Shown here piece after piece: positions 17,655 to 25,299 of a DNA stretch of 64,000 nucleotides (position 1 is the stretch's first letter; each line of letters begins with the position of its first letter). Made by a program: the position numbers and the translations under genes. The stretch is from Butyrivibrio sp. GTDB lineage: Bacteria > Bacillota > Clostridia > Lachnospirales > Lachnospiraceae. The notes beneath the pieces were generated by a model. That model worked only from the letters and a program-made list of their open reading frames with translations, was not told the origin of the DNA and did not search any database. The DNA is taken from contig NZ_JAGBLU010000104.1 in the NCBI RefSeq assembly GCF_017635265.1, forward strand, positions 124,001 to 188,000, in the 5' to 3' direction.

Positions 17655-18452
17655 ATGATTTATGGGATTATCATTGCAACAGTAGTCGTCGCAGGCGTGG
17701 GAATTGTAATCGGTCTGATTCTTGGTCTGGCTGACATGAAACTACATGTTGATGTGGATGAAAAGGAAGCAGCTATTTTAGAAGCACTTCCGGGTAATAA
17801 CTGTGGTGGATGCGGATTCCCGGGATGTTCAGGTTGTGCGGCAGCTATAGCAAAGGGAGAGGCACCGGTTAATCAGTGCCCTGTAGGTGGAGCGCCGGTT
17901 GCAGCAGCAATTTCTGAGATCATGGGAGTAGAAGCTGTTGAAACAGCCAGGCAGGTTGCATTCGTCCATTGTAACGGTGACTGTGAAAATGCAGCGCAGA
18001 AGTATGAGTATAAAGGCGTATCTGATTGCAGACTTCAGACGCAGGCTCCGGGCGGCGGGTCCAAGACCTGTTCATATGGTTGTCTTGGCGGAGGTTCATG
18101 TGTATCTGTTTGTCAGTTTGATGCGATTCATGTGGTTAACGGTGTAGCGGTTGTGGATAAAGACAACTGTAAGGCATGCGGAAAGTGTATAGAGATCTGC
18201 CCAAGACATCTTATTGATCTCATTCCATATGCTGCTGAGGAATCAGTTGCATGCAAATCACAGGATATGGGTAAGCTTGTAAACGGATATTGTAAGGTTG
18301 GATGTATTGCCTGCCATATCTGCGAAAAGAATTGTCCTGTTGGCGCGATTACTGTGGAAAACAATGTGGCTTCTATAGATCAGGATAAGTGTACACATTG
18401 TGGTACATGTGTAGAAAAGTGTCCAAAGAAAGCAATTCAGAAGATTTCCTGA
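17655..18452 (+). CDS. rnfB: Rnf complex subunit B (ferredoxin-accepting, polyferredoxin)
   Basis: RnfB takes electrons from reduced ferredoxin. It has an N-terminal membrane anchor (IYGIIIATVVVAGVGIVIGL), then the four-cysteine domain NNCGGCGFPGCSGCA...NQCPVGG, and further cysteine-rich stretches for several [4Fe-4S] clusters: CLGGGSCVSVCQF, CKACGKCIEICPRH, CIACHICEKNCPVG and CTHCGTCVEKCPKK. The length is 265 aa. RBS TAGGAG is upstream. It is last in the operon, with a terminator 28 nt downstream. Confidence 0.97.
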   Translation: MIYGIIIATVVVAGVGIVIGLILGLADMKLHVDVDEKEAAILEALPGNNCGGCGFPGCSGCAAAIAKGEAPVNQCPVGGAPVAAAISEIMGVEAVETARQVAFVHCNGDCENAAQKYEYKGVSDCRLQTQAPGGGSKTCSYGCLGGGSCVSVCQFDAIHVVNGVAVVDKDNCKACGKCIEICPRHLIDLIPYAAEESVACKSQDMGKLVNGYCKVGCIACHICEKNCPVGAITVENNVASIDQDKCTHCGTCVEKCPKKAIQKIS

Positions 18453-18480
18453 AATAGAAATATAATACTTAATCGAGTAC

Positions 18481-18524
18481 AAAGTGCTGTCATACAAGGT
18501 GTGGCAGCACTTTATATTTTTTTT
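18481..18524 (+). terminator. Terminator of the rnf operon
   Basis: AAAGTGCTG pairs with CAGCACTTT around a partly paired loop, followed by a long T run. Confidence 0.9.
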
Positions 18525-18537
18525 AGAAATTAATGTG

Positions 18538-18566
18538 TTGACAATTTGTGCTACATGTTCTATAAC
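18538..18566 (+). promoter_or_regulatory. Sigma-A promoter of hsp20
   Basis: TTGACA (18538-18543), a 17-bp spacer and TATAAC (18561-18566) match the housekeeping consensus at 11 of 12 positions. The expected start of transcription is near 18573, just before the CIRCE element. Confidence 0.88.
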
Positions 18567-18583
18567 ATACTTGTAACAAGAAA

Positions 18584-18610
18584 TTAGCAGCCAACGCAAA
18601 AGAGTGCTAA
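18584..18610 (+). promoter_or_regulatory. CIRCE operator (HrcA binding site)
   Basis: TTAGCAGCC, a 9-nt spacer and GAGTGCTAA match the CIRCE consensus TTAGCACTC-N9-GAGTGCTAA; the right half is perfect and the left half has two mismatches. Its place between promoter and gene implies HrcA repression of hsp20 at normal temperature. Confidence 0.88.
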
Positions 18611-18691
18611 TTAGATTTTAAACAATCTTAATTGGCTGCACAAACTACTACAACCTAAATAAAAATATAAACAGTAAAGGAGTGATGTTTT

Positions 18692-19159
18692 ATGTTAATG
18701 CCTATGCTTTGGAGTAACAATGATATTTTTGATGAGATGGACAACTTATTTAACGACAGATTCTTCAATGGATTTTGCAACTATGGCAAGAGCGCAGGCA
18801 AACAGCTCGATAACATGTCAGGTCTTATGAGAACTGATGTAATTGAAAAAGACAACTGCTACCAGCTTGAAGCTGAGCTCCCGGGATTCAATAAAGAGGA
18901 CGTTAAGATTGATCTTAAGAATGACATCTTGACAATCAGTGCTTCTCACAGCGAAAATAAGGATGAAAAAGATGATAATGGTAAGTACATCCGTCGTGAG
19001 AGAAGAAGTTCATCTTACCAGAGATCCTTTAATGTGGAAGGACTTAAGCCTGAAGACATTATAGCTCAGTACAGAAATGGTGTTCTGACTGTTACCCTTC
19101 CCAAGAAGGAGGCAATTCCTGAGAAGGAAGAAGCGGCAAGAATTGAAGTTAAAGACTGA
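18692..19159 (+). CDS. Small heat-shock protein, Hsp20/alpha-crystallin family
   Basis: This is an ATP-independent chaperone that holds unfolded proteins during stress. The 155-residue product has a short N-terminal arm with MLWSNNDIFDEMDNLF and a full alpha-crystallin domain: MRTDVIEKDNCYQLEAELPG, FNKEDVKIDLKNDILTISA, and the A-x-x-x-n-GvL motif as YRNGVLTVTLPK. The charged C-terminal tail includes AARIEVKD. RBS AAAGGAGTG precedes ATG 18692. It is transcribed alone from a sigma-A promoter under CIRCE. Confidence 0.96.
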   Translation: MLMPMLWSNNDIFDEMDNLFNDRFFNGFCNYGKSAGKQLDNMSGLMRTDVIEKDNCYQLEAELPGFNKEDVKIDLKNDILTISASHSENKDEKDDNGKYIRRERRSSSYQRSFNVEGLKPEDIIAQYRNGVLTVTLPKKEAIPEKEEAARIEVKD

Positions 19160-19172
19160 TAATTCAATGTTT

Positions 19173-19208
19173 AAATCTCCCACGGCAAACAACCGTGGGA
19201 GATTTTTT
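19173..19208 (+). terminator. Terminator of hsp20, overlapping the next gene's RBS
   Basis: A perfect 13-bp stem (AAATCTCCCACGG with CCGTGGGAGATTT) is followed by T residues. GGGAG in the 3' arm is also the only RBS candidate for the next gene. Confidence 0.92.
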
Positions 19209-19424
19209 ATGGAAAAAAAAGAACTTGAATACGAAGGATACAAGGGTACAGTCGAGTATGATGAGAAGTGTGATTTTTACACAGGTGAAGTCGAAATAGA
19301 CGGCAGAATCTATACATATGAAGGCGATACTTTAGATGAACTTAAAGAGGACTTTGAAGATATCATTGATTCCATCATTGCTTTTGAAGAGATGGATGAT
19401 GAATTAGATGATGAAGAAGTCTGA
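19209..19424 (+). CDS. HicB-like mini-protein (71 aa), no DNA-binding tail
   Basis: The sequence KGTVEYDEKCDFYTGEVEIDG, then YTYEGDTLDELKEDFEDIIDSI, follows the partial RNase H-like fold of HicB antitoxins. It stops before the C-terminal ribbon-helix-helix or HTH domain that full HicB proteins use for autoregulation, and no hicA toxin gene flanks it. The start ATG 19209 is the last base pair region of the hsp20 terminator, 8 nt after GGGAG; an in-frame ATG at 19143 would begin inside hsp20. It could be expressed by read-through from hsp20. Function unknown. Confidence 0.7.
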   Translation: MEKKELEYEGYKGTVEYDEKCDFYTGEVEIDGRIYTYEGDTLDELKEDFEDIIDSIIAFEEMDDELDDEEV

Positions 19425-19448
19425 ATATTTAGTCTTCTTTCGTTTGCC

Positions 19449-19475
19449 TAATAATTCATGGCATTATTCCGATAT
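19449..19475 (+). promoter_or_regulatory. Probable sigma28 promoter of the calcium-repeat protein
   Basis: TAAT (19449-19452), a 15-bp spacer and TCCGATAT (19468-19475) resemble TAAA-N15-GCCGATAA. It is weaker than the flgM and flagellin sites, but spacing is exact. Confidence 0.55.
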
Positions 19476-19582
19476 TGTTAATAGCTTAATTGCTGCATCA
19501 AAAGTAACGAACCGTAGTTACAGTTCCTAAACAGTTGCCAGCCTGCTTATGACATAGCTATGGAAAGCGTGAATCTTCATGG

Positions 19583-19662
19583 ATGATTAATATCTTCATT
19601 TATGAAGGTTCATTTTGGGCTCTGATAAAGGAATTTAATGAGCCTTCATGCCAATAAAGGAG
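19583..19662 (+). promoter_or_regulatory. Leader with mutually exclusive hairpins before the calcium-repeat protein gene
   Basis: CTTCAT-TT-ATGAAG can form a tight hairpin, while the same ATGAAGG can instead pair with CCTTCAT about 45 nt on, and GGCTC pairs with GAGCC inside that. The second pairing ends just before the AAAGGAGGT RBS, so the leader could switch between two folds. Confidence 0.4.
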
Positions 19663-19667
19663 GTACC

Positions 19668-20723
19668 ATGAAAATTGCACAGGCGCAGGTAAACATGGCT
19701 TCGAGCCACCGGTATTATGAAGAAAATACTGTCAGCGTACACAGTGGCGTCATGACCAGAAGTTCTTTTCTTGAGAGTTTAAATAATCAGGAAAAGAAGA
19801 AGGACAGCCTTGAAATCACAACAGGCGGTTTAGATGATAACAAAGCTATGAGTAGTGAATCATATAGTTCACTTAAGTCATCCAGGGCAGAGTATCTTGG
19901 CACTCAGGAATCTACCCTTGAACAGCAATTTGCTGAGCTTAGAAATTCGATTTTACAAAGAATCTTGAGTTTATTGCAAATACTCGGAGGTGAAAAGCAA
20001 AGCAGAAGTTTTAATGAGACAATTTCAAATACTGCAAATATGCTGACCAGCAATTCATTCCTTAAGGTAACTACCGTAGAAATGATGCATCAGGAGGAAG
20101 AGGAAACTATGTTTTCCGGACAGGGAACAGCACTGACGGAAGATGGAAGAACCATTGATTTTAATGTGGACTTTTCACTGTCACGAAGGTTATGTCAGTA
20201 TTCCGGGATTAGTGTTGCAAGTGCTGTGAAGCTGATTGATCCGCTTGTTATCAATGTAGGCAGCGATATCACATCTATTTCTGACCAGCATTTTTATTTT
20301 GATCTCAATGCAGACGGAGAAGAGGAAAAAATATCATCTCTCAGTTCAGGAAGCGGATTTCTTGCTCTTGATAAAAACGGAGATGGAAAAATCAATGATG
20401 GCTCGGAATTGTTTGGAACAAAGAGCGGGGATGGATTTAAAGATTTGGGATTATATGACAAAGATAACAATGGGTGGATTGATGAGAATGATGAGGTTTA
20501 CGAGGCTCTCCGCATATGGATACGTGATGAAGAGGGGATTGATCATCTTATGACGTTAAAAGAGGCAGATGTAGGAGCAATTTATTTGGGAAGCGCGGCG
20601 ACTGAATTTACTCATCAAAACAGCAGTTTTCTGGTATCAGGTAAAATGAAGGCAACAGGCGTGTTCCTCCGAGAGAGCGGCGGCGTGGGAACAGTTCATC
20701 AACTTGATATGGCAGCTTTGTAA
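19668..20723 (+). CDS. Protein with EF-hand-like calcium-binding repeats, probably in the flagellar regulon
   Basis: I do not recognise this 351-residue protein by name. The first 150 residues are polar, without a signal peptide. Residues about 210-290 hold D-x-D-x-D calcium loops: DLNADGEEEK, LDKNGDGKINDGSELFG and YDKDNNGWIDENDEVYE, followed by LRIWIRDEEG. This pattern occurs in many exported surface or hemolysin-type proteins. I start it at ATG 19668 because AAAGGAGGT is correctly spaced; an in-frame ATG 30 nt upstream lacks an RBS. The promoter upstream resembles sigma28 sites, which would place it with late flagellar genes, exported perhaps through the flagellar apparatus. That role is inferred. 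Confidence 0.8.
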   Translation: MKIAQAQVNMASSHRYYEENTVSVHSGVMTRSSFLESLNNQEKKKDSLEITTGGLDDNKAMSSESYSSLKSSRAEYLGTQESTLEQQFAELRNSILQRILSLLQILGGEKQSRSFNETISNTANMLTSNSFLKVTTVEMMHQEEEETMFSGQGTALTEDGRTIDFNVDFSLSRRLCQYSGISVASAVKLIDPLVINVGSDITSISDQHFYFDLNADGEEEKISSLSSGSGFLALDKNGDGKINDGSELFGTKSGDGFKDLGLYDKDNNGWIDENDEVYEALRIWIRDEEGIDHLMTLKEADVGAIYLGSAATEFTHQNSSFLVSGKMKATGVFLRESGGVGTVHQLDMAAL

Positions 20724-20747
20724 AACATGGAAATTTATTAAACTCCG

Positions 20748-20827
20748 GTACAAGTAAAATATAGTACGAGTAAAATCTGGTACAAATAAAAAATAGTACA
20801 AGTAAAATCAAGTATAAGTAATGATGA
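20748..20827 (+). repeat. Five tandem 16-bp repeats
   Basis: Units start at 20748, 20764, 20780, 20796 and 20812, each beginning GTACAAGTAAAAT with one to several changes. The array lies between a stop codon and a terminator. It is not coding. Confidence 0.8.
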
Positions 20828-20862
20828 TTCACCTGCACCTTACTGTGGTGCAGGTGAATTTT
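20827..20862 (+). terminator. Terminator after the tandem repeat array
   Basis: A perfect 13-bp stem (ATTCACCTGCACC with GGTGCAGGTGAAT) is followed by TTTT. Confidence 0.88.
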
Positions 20863-20933
20863 GCTTTATTTACCCTCCATATATGGTATACTTTAGTGGT
20901 TAAATATAGAAAAATACACATTATGGAGAGATT

Positions 20934-21716
20934 ATGACACAAGTACTTGATATCTTTTTAAAGTATATTTTACCCTTTATGGTGGCTTATCTGTTAAGCT
21001 TTCTGATGAATAAATTTTTAAGTAAGGAAATGCTAAGAGGAAAGCTTCATCTTATTTTCTTAAAAGGCATAATCATAGCAATTTTATGGGCGTCGGCGGC
21101 TCTTGCGGCATTAAGCGGAGTACCGGCTTTTTCAAAAACATGGGAGACAGCGGTTGCATCTTCAGGAATCGCAGCTGTGGTACTTGGTCTTGCAGCTCAG
21201 TCAACACTTGCCAATGTATTTGCAGGCATAGCTCTTTCAGCGTCCCATTCAAGGCCTTTTGATATCGGAGACAGGATAAAGATTGATTCCTACGAACCGG
21301 GTTTTGTTGAGAACATTACATTGAGGCATACTGTCATAAAGACCTATCAGAATGAGATTATTTATATTCCCAATTCAACAGTCGGCGCAGCAACAATAAT
21401 CAATTACACTCAGGAAAAATCTTTTTCTTATCCTATAGATATTTCAGTTGCATACGGTACTGACATGCAAAAGGCCATGGATATTATGGCTGATGCTATT
21501 TTTAGTCATCCCAAGCACTATGGACTTCGACCTGTAGTACTGTGTAAGAGTTGTGATGATAGCGGTATTACATTAAGAGCTCTTGTGGAAACGGAGGATT
21601 TCAAGGATAATCCGGGGGCATGTTCAGATGCACGAATTGAAATAATGAAGAGATTTAATGAAGAAGGAATTGAAATTCCGTACAACAAGCTGGTTCTGAT
21701 TCAGGGAAAAGAATGA
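20934..21716 (+). CDS. Mechanosensitive ion channel, MscS family
   Basis: The small-conductance channel opens under membrane tension and releases solutes during osmotic downshock. Three N-terminal hydrophobic segments are visible (residues about 5-30, 40-65, 75-105). The pore-lining helix and beta domain follow as GLAAQSTLANVFAGIALSAS and RPFDIGDRIKID, the family signature, then YIPNSTVGAATIINYTQ. The 260-aa length is close to that of E. coli MscS (286). The start has GGAGAG upstream. It is apparently co-directional with tdk but separated by 40 nt. Confidence 0.95.
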   Translation: MTQVLDIFLKYILPFMVAYLLSFLMNKFLSKEMLRGKLHLIFLKGIIIAILWASAALAALSGVPAFSKTWETAVASSGIAAVVLGLAAQSTLANVFAGIALSASHSRPFDIGDRIKIDSYEPGFVENITLRHTVIKTYQNEIIYIPNSTVGAATIINYTQEKSFSYPIDISVAYGTDMQKAMDIMADAIFSHPKHYGLRPVVLCKSCDDSGITLRALVETEDFKDNPGACSDARIEIMKRFNEEGIEIPYNKLVLIQGKE

Positions 21717-21756
21717 TTATCATTAGCAAAAGAAAAACGTTTTAAGGGGTGAAGTA

Positions 21757-22380
21757 ATGGGAAAACTGTATTTCAGATACGGAGCAATGGGGAGTTCGAA
21801 AACTGCCAATGCACTGATGGTGCGTTACAACTATCTTGAGAAGGGACAAAAGGCAATACTGTTAAAACCTAAAGCCGAAGACAGAGATGGCGAAAAAACT
21901 GTTAAATCAAGAATAGGTCTTTCGGCAGAATGTACTTTTGTAGAAGACTTTTTGGAAGAAGTAACCAATGAATGGTTTACAGGAAAAAGTGACAGCTGGA
22001 AGGATTTGGACTGCGTCATTGTTGATGAAGCGCAGTTTTTGTCAGAAAAACAGGTTGATATGTTGGCAGAAGTGGTTGATAAATATGATCTTCCGGTTAT
22101 CTGCTATGGTCTGCGAACAGATTTTACAAGCCATTTATTTTCAGGATCCAAAAGACTTATGGAAATTGCCAATTATATTGAGGAAGTTCCTACAGTCTGC
22201 TGGTGCGGAAGAAGAGCTCATTTTAACGCCCGAGTAAGCAATGGCAAAATAGTAAGAAGCGGTGAGCAGATTATGATGGGTGGGAATGAATCCTATGTAT
22301 CTCTTTGCCGCAGACATTTCTTAAGTGGTGAAGTTGATGGGGCCAGAGAAAGAAATTTGTCTGATGAAAAAAATATTTAA
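21757..22380 (+). CDS. tdk: Thymidine kinase, type II
   Basis: The enzyme phosphorylates thymidine with ATP in pyrimidine salvage. P-loop: YGAMGSSKTANAL, a variant in which the usual SGKT is SSKT. Walker B-like: CVIVDEAQFLS. Substrate lid and zinc-binding cysteines: CWCGRRAHFNARV and a late CRRH. The 207-residue length is normal. RBS AAGGGGTGAAG precedes ATG 21757. The flagellar operon promoter begins 19 nt beyond its stop. Confidence 0.95.
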   Translation: MGKLYFRYGAMGSSKTANALMVRYNYLEKGQKAILLKPKAEDRDGEKTVKSRIGLSAECTFVEDFLEEVTNEWFTGKSDSWKDLDCVIVDEAQFLSEKQVDMLAEVVDKYDLPVICYGLRTDFTSHLFSGSKRLMEIANYIEEVPTVCWCGRRAHFNARVSNGKIVRSGEQIMMGGNESYVSLCRRHFLSGEVDGARERNLSDEKNI

Positions 22381-22398
22381 AAAAAAATAAAATAACTC

Positions 22399-22425
22399 TA
22401 AAGTTTTTTTATTTATTGTCGATAA
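22399..22425 (+). promoter_or_regulatory. Sigma28 promoter P1 of the flgM operon
   Basis: TAAA (22399-22402), 15 bp, GTCGATAA (22418-22425): one mismatch to TAAA-N15-GCCGATAA. Confidence 0.85.
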
Positions 22426-22454
22426 GTATATTGGAAAACGTAAAAGTGTTACAA

Positions 22455-22573
22455 CCTTGGAGGGGCAATACCATTTCTTCGGGAAAATGTCAGGGGAAAT
22501 ATTTTTTTTAAAAGCACTAAAGAAATGGTGACTTCTACCGATAAATGAAGTAGAAGTAAAAAAATACTCCAAG
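22455..22573 (+). promoter_or_regulatory. Three-way-junction leader RNA before flgM
   Basis: Three nested perfect inverted repeats are present: P1 CCTTGGAG (22455) with CTCCAAGG (22566), P2 CCATTTCTT (22471) with AAGAAATGG (22520), and P3 ACTTCTAC (22531) with GTAGAAGT (22550). P1 closes against the AAGGAAGGAGG RBS. Several GGA triplets, the core of CsrA sites, lie in it. Only transcripts from promoter P1 would contain the whole structure. Confidence 0.6.
22518..22544 (+). promoter_or_regulatory. Sigma28 promoter P2 of the flgM operon
   Basis: TAAA (22518-22521), 15 bp, ACCGATAA (22537-22544): one mismatch to consensus. It lies 119 bp after P1 and inside the leader made from P1. Confidence 0.8.
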
Positions 22574-22589
22574 GAAGGAGGAAAAATAT

Positions 22590-22877
22590 ATGCGAATAGA
22601 TGCATACAGTCAGGTTCAGCAGATTTACTCATCAACAAAAGTTAATAAGACCGCAGCGACCAGGAAAACAGAAAATGCAAGAGATACTGTATCGCTTTCT
22701 TCAATCGGAAAAGATATTCAGGTTGCTAAACAGGCTGTGAACGCTGCTTCCGATGTCAGGGAAGATGTCGTTGCAACGCTTAAGGCAGCTATTAAAAATG
22801 GTACTTATGACGTGAGTGGAGAGGCTTTTGCAGATAAATTACTGGCTAAATATGATGAAGCCAATGGGCTTACGTAA
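22590..22877 (+). CDS. flgM: Anti-sigma28 factor FlgM
   Basis: FlgM binds the flagellar sigma factor sigma28 and is secreted once the hook is complete, which frees sigma28 for late genes. The 95-residue protein has the disordered, polar N-terminal half and the sigma-binding C-terminal helices (RDTVSLSSIGKDIQVAKQAV, then IKNGTYDVSGEAFADKLLA, a hallmark ending). RBS AAGGAAGGAGG precedes ATG 22590. Two sigma28-type promoters upstream imply autoregulation. Confidence 0.93.
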   Translation: MRIDAYSQVQQIYSSTKVNKTAATRKTENARDTVSLSSIGKDIQVAKQAVNAASDVREDVVATLKAAIKNGTYDVSGEAFADKLLAKYDEANGLT

Positions 22878-22905
22878 TTAAATATATTTTAGGAGGATGA
22901 TTCCA

Positions 22906-23424
22906 GTGGCAAGTCTTATGGAAAATCTGATCAGTATACTTGATCAGGAATGTACTATGTACGAAAAATTACTGGAGTTATCAAGCAGAAAGACCCCGAT
23001 CATAATAAAAGGTGATCTGGAAGCACTTGCGAAAATCACGGATGAGGAGCAGTACGTAATTGGTGATATCCAGTCCCTCGAAAAGAGAAGACTTACAGCG
23101 ATGAAGGATATTGCAAACGTGCTTAACAAGGATGTTAATTCATTGAAACTGTTCGATCTGATAGAGGTCTTGGAGAAAAGACCTGAGGAACAGAAAAATC
23201 TGGCAGAGAGACGTGACAAGCTCGTTACTGTTGCAGATAGTGTCAGACGTGTGAACGACCAAAATCAGGAACTACTTCTTAGCTCATTGGAAATGGTTCA
23301 ATTTGAAATGAACATCATCCAAGCGTCAAAAAGCGCTCCACAGACGGCTAATTATTCAAAAGCTTTAGACACTACAGGCGAATGTTTAGGTTACACACCG
23401 GGCGGATTCGATGCAAGGCAATAA
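22906..23424 (+). CDS. flgN: Flagellar export chaperone FlgN
   Basis: FlgN escorts the hook-associated proteins FlgK and FlgL to the export gate. The 172-residue product is a helical, charged protein (MASLMENLISILDQECTMYE, VADSVRRVNDQNQELLLSSL). I choose GTG 22906: AGGAGG lies 9 nt upstream, whereas the ATG at 22897 touches the AGGAGG. Its partners flgK and flgL follow directly in the same operon, as usual. Confidence 0.9.
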   Translation: MASLMENLISILDQECTMYEKLLELSSRKTPIIIKGDLEALAKITDEEQYVIGDIQSLEKRRLTAMKDIANVLNKDVNSLKLFDLIEVLEKRPEEQKNLAERRDKLVTVADSVRRVNDQNQELLLSSLEMVQFEMNIIQASKSAPQTANYSKALDTTGECLGYTPGGFDARQ

Positions 23425-23429
23425 ATAAT

Positions 23430-23443
23430 TCCCCCTTCGGGGG
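23430..23443 (+). other. UUCG-capped hairpin between flgN and flgK
   Basis: CCCCCTTCGGGGGG forms a five-pair stem with a stable UUCG tetraloop, without a T run. It may set the relative stability of the flgMN and flgK parts of the mRNA. Confidence 0.6.
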
Positions 23444-23524
23444 GATAACGCAAGAAGATAACTCGTGTGAAAGCCGTGAAACAACGGTAGTGTCTTTTTT
23501 GTACCCTTTTTTAGGAGGCAGCAT

Positions 23525-25183
23525 ATGGCTTTAATGGCAAATCTATATGTCGGTGCATCAGGACTGACAACTTCCCAGAATGCATTAAATACAACAGCAC
23601 ATAATTTGTCCAACATGGATACAGTGGGATTTACCAGACAGCAGGTTTCTCAGGGAACCAGTTTTTATAATACTCTTGATACGAGAACTGACAGAATATC
23701 ATGGACGCAGATAGGCAATGGCGTTAATTATAACAACTGTAAGCAGGTAAGAAGTGTTTTTCTGGATAAAGCATACAGATTGGAAAGCGGTAGATATGAA
23801 TTTTATGACATATCCACCAAAGCGCTTGAAGAAATTGAAGATCAGCTTCAGGAAATGAATGGTTATGAGTTTGCTCAGACTTTAAATAATCTTTGGGTAG
23901 CGGTTCAGGAACTGGATAAGGATCCGTGTTCTGCAGTTACACAGAGTGCACTCGTAACAAGAGCCAATGAGTTTATTGCAAGAGCACAAAGTGTATATGA
24001 CGGATTGGTTGCTTATCAGGACAATTTAGATTCAACAGTTCAGACAATGGTTGATGATATAAATTCCATCGGAGACAGAATAAGAGAGCTTAATGAGGAC
24101 ATAGTCGAGATAGAATCAGGTAAACAGGAACATGCCAATGACCTTAGGGATGAGCGAAATCTTTTGCTGGACAAGCTTGGTGCATATGGAAAGATTGATT
24201 ATCAGGAAGATATCTTTGGAAATGTCACAATTCTTTTTGAAGGCTCATCATTTGTTACTTCCGATCATGTCAACCATATAGGTGTTGATGTAAAACTTGG
24301 AAGCAGCGTGGGCTATGCCACACCATATTGGGAATATGCTGCACAGACAGAAGTTGATCAAAATGGCAATAAAGTTGTAACCTCTATCGAAGGTGCGTAT
24401 GTATATGATCTGACACAGACTATATCAACAGCCATAAATACTGATATTGGTAAGCTTAAATCAGTTCTTCTTGCAAGAGGTGATCATAATGCCACCTACC
24501 ATGACATAAGTGAAGATACTGACTACTATAACAGCAGTATTGCAAATTCGGTCATAATGAATGTGGAAGCCGAATTTGATCAGATGATATACAATATAAC
24601 AACTGCAATAAATGACATAATGAAGAGTGCGGGAAGTAACCCGGCGATTCTTGATCCGACCAAGGGAGATGCTTCGGATTTCACACTTTTTGTGGTAGCC
24701 AATCCGGAAGATACACTGATTTATGACATCGGAGAAGATTATCCGGCAGGAACGGTTACAACCGGATTTACTGTTGCCAATACTCAGCTCAATCCACTTT
24801 TTTTGAAGGATCCTACGCTGTTTACTTTCAGAACTATAGACGGAAGTGAAGATAACGCAACTACCACGAAATTAAAGGCGGCATTTACCGCTGAAAAATA
24901 TACACTAAATCCAAATGTTGCAACAAAAAACAGCTTCGTAAGTTACTATAACAGCCTGGTGTCGCAGGTTGCAAATTCAGGAGATGTTTATAACAGCATA
25001 AAGAGTGCTCAGGAGCAGACAGTTTCTTCGGTAGAGTCTGCCAGAGAACAGATCGTCGGAGTTTCCAGCGATGAGGAACTGGAATTTATGATAATGTTCC
25101 AAAATGCTTATAATGCGTCAAGCAGATATATCAATGTAGTAAGTGAGATGCTTGAACATTTGGTGACAACTCTTGGATCATAA
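23525..25183 (+). CDS. flgK: Flagellar hook-associated protein 1, FlgK (first copy)
   Basis: FlgK forms the junction between hook and filament. The 552-residue protein has the rod/hook N-terminal signature LYVGASGLTTSQNALNTTAHN, then LSNMDTVGFTRQQVSQ, a long coiled-coil region (TMVDDINSIGDRIRELNEDI), and the conserved C-terminal FMIMFQNAYNASSRYINVVS, then EMLEHLV. RBS TTAGGAGGCAG is upstream. A second FlgK follows directly and shares little outside the terminal domains, so the two copies are old paralogues rather than a recent duplication. Confidence 0.93.
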   Translation: MALMANLYVGASGLTTSQNALNTTAHNLSNMDTVGFTRQQVSQGTSFYNTLDTRTDRISWTQIGNGVNYNNCKQVRSVFLDKAYRLESGRYEFYDISTKALEEIEDQLQEMNGYEFAQTLNNLWVAVQELDKDPCSAVTQSALVTRANEFIARAQSVYDGLVAYQDNLDSTVQTMVDDINSIGDRIRELNEDIVEIESGKQEHANDLRDERNLLLDKLGAYGKIDYQEDIFGNVTILFEGSSFVTSDHVNHIGVDVKLGSSVGYATPYWEYAAQTEVDQNGNKVVTSIEGAYVYDLTQTISTAINTDIGKLKSVLLARGDHNATYHDISEDTDYYNSSIANSVIMNVEAEFDQMIYNITTAINDIMKSAGSNPAILDPTKGDASDFTLFVVANPEDTLIYDIGEDYPAGTVTTGFTVANTQLNPLFLKDPTLFTFRTIDGSEDNATTTKLKAAFTAEKYTLNPNVATKNSFVSYYNSLVSQVANSGDVYNSIKSAQEQTVSSVESAREQIVGVSSDEELEFMIMFQNAYNASSRYINVVSEMLEHLVTTLGS

Positions 25184-25206
25184 GTTTAGTTTTTTTAAAG
25201 GAGCAT

Positions 25207-25244
25207 GATACCGCTTGCGGCGTATTTTACCAAGCTACGGTATC
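25207..25244 (+). other. Hairpin between the two flgK genes
   Basis: GATACCG (25207-25213) pairs perfectly with CGGTATC (25238-25244), with a smaller CCGC/GCGG hairpin inside. No T run follows. Confidence 0.55.
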
Positions 25245-25299
25245 CGCATCCAACCGGACTATGTCAGATAATAAACTGGAGTTATTAGAGGAGAAAGAG

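Noticed and set aside
19425..19667. c-di-GMP riboswitch before the calcium-repeat protein gene
   Set aside because: The conserved core bases of c-di-GMP-I and c-di-GMP-II aptamers are absent; only competing hairpins are visible.
20748..20827. Possible CRISPR array
   Set aside because: Units are 16 bp and contiguous with no unique spacers, and no cas gene is nearby.
23425..23524. Terminator or sigma28 promoter between flgN and flgK
   Set aside because: The hairpin has no T run directly after it, and no CCGATA-type -10 box occurs in the gap.
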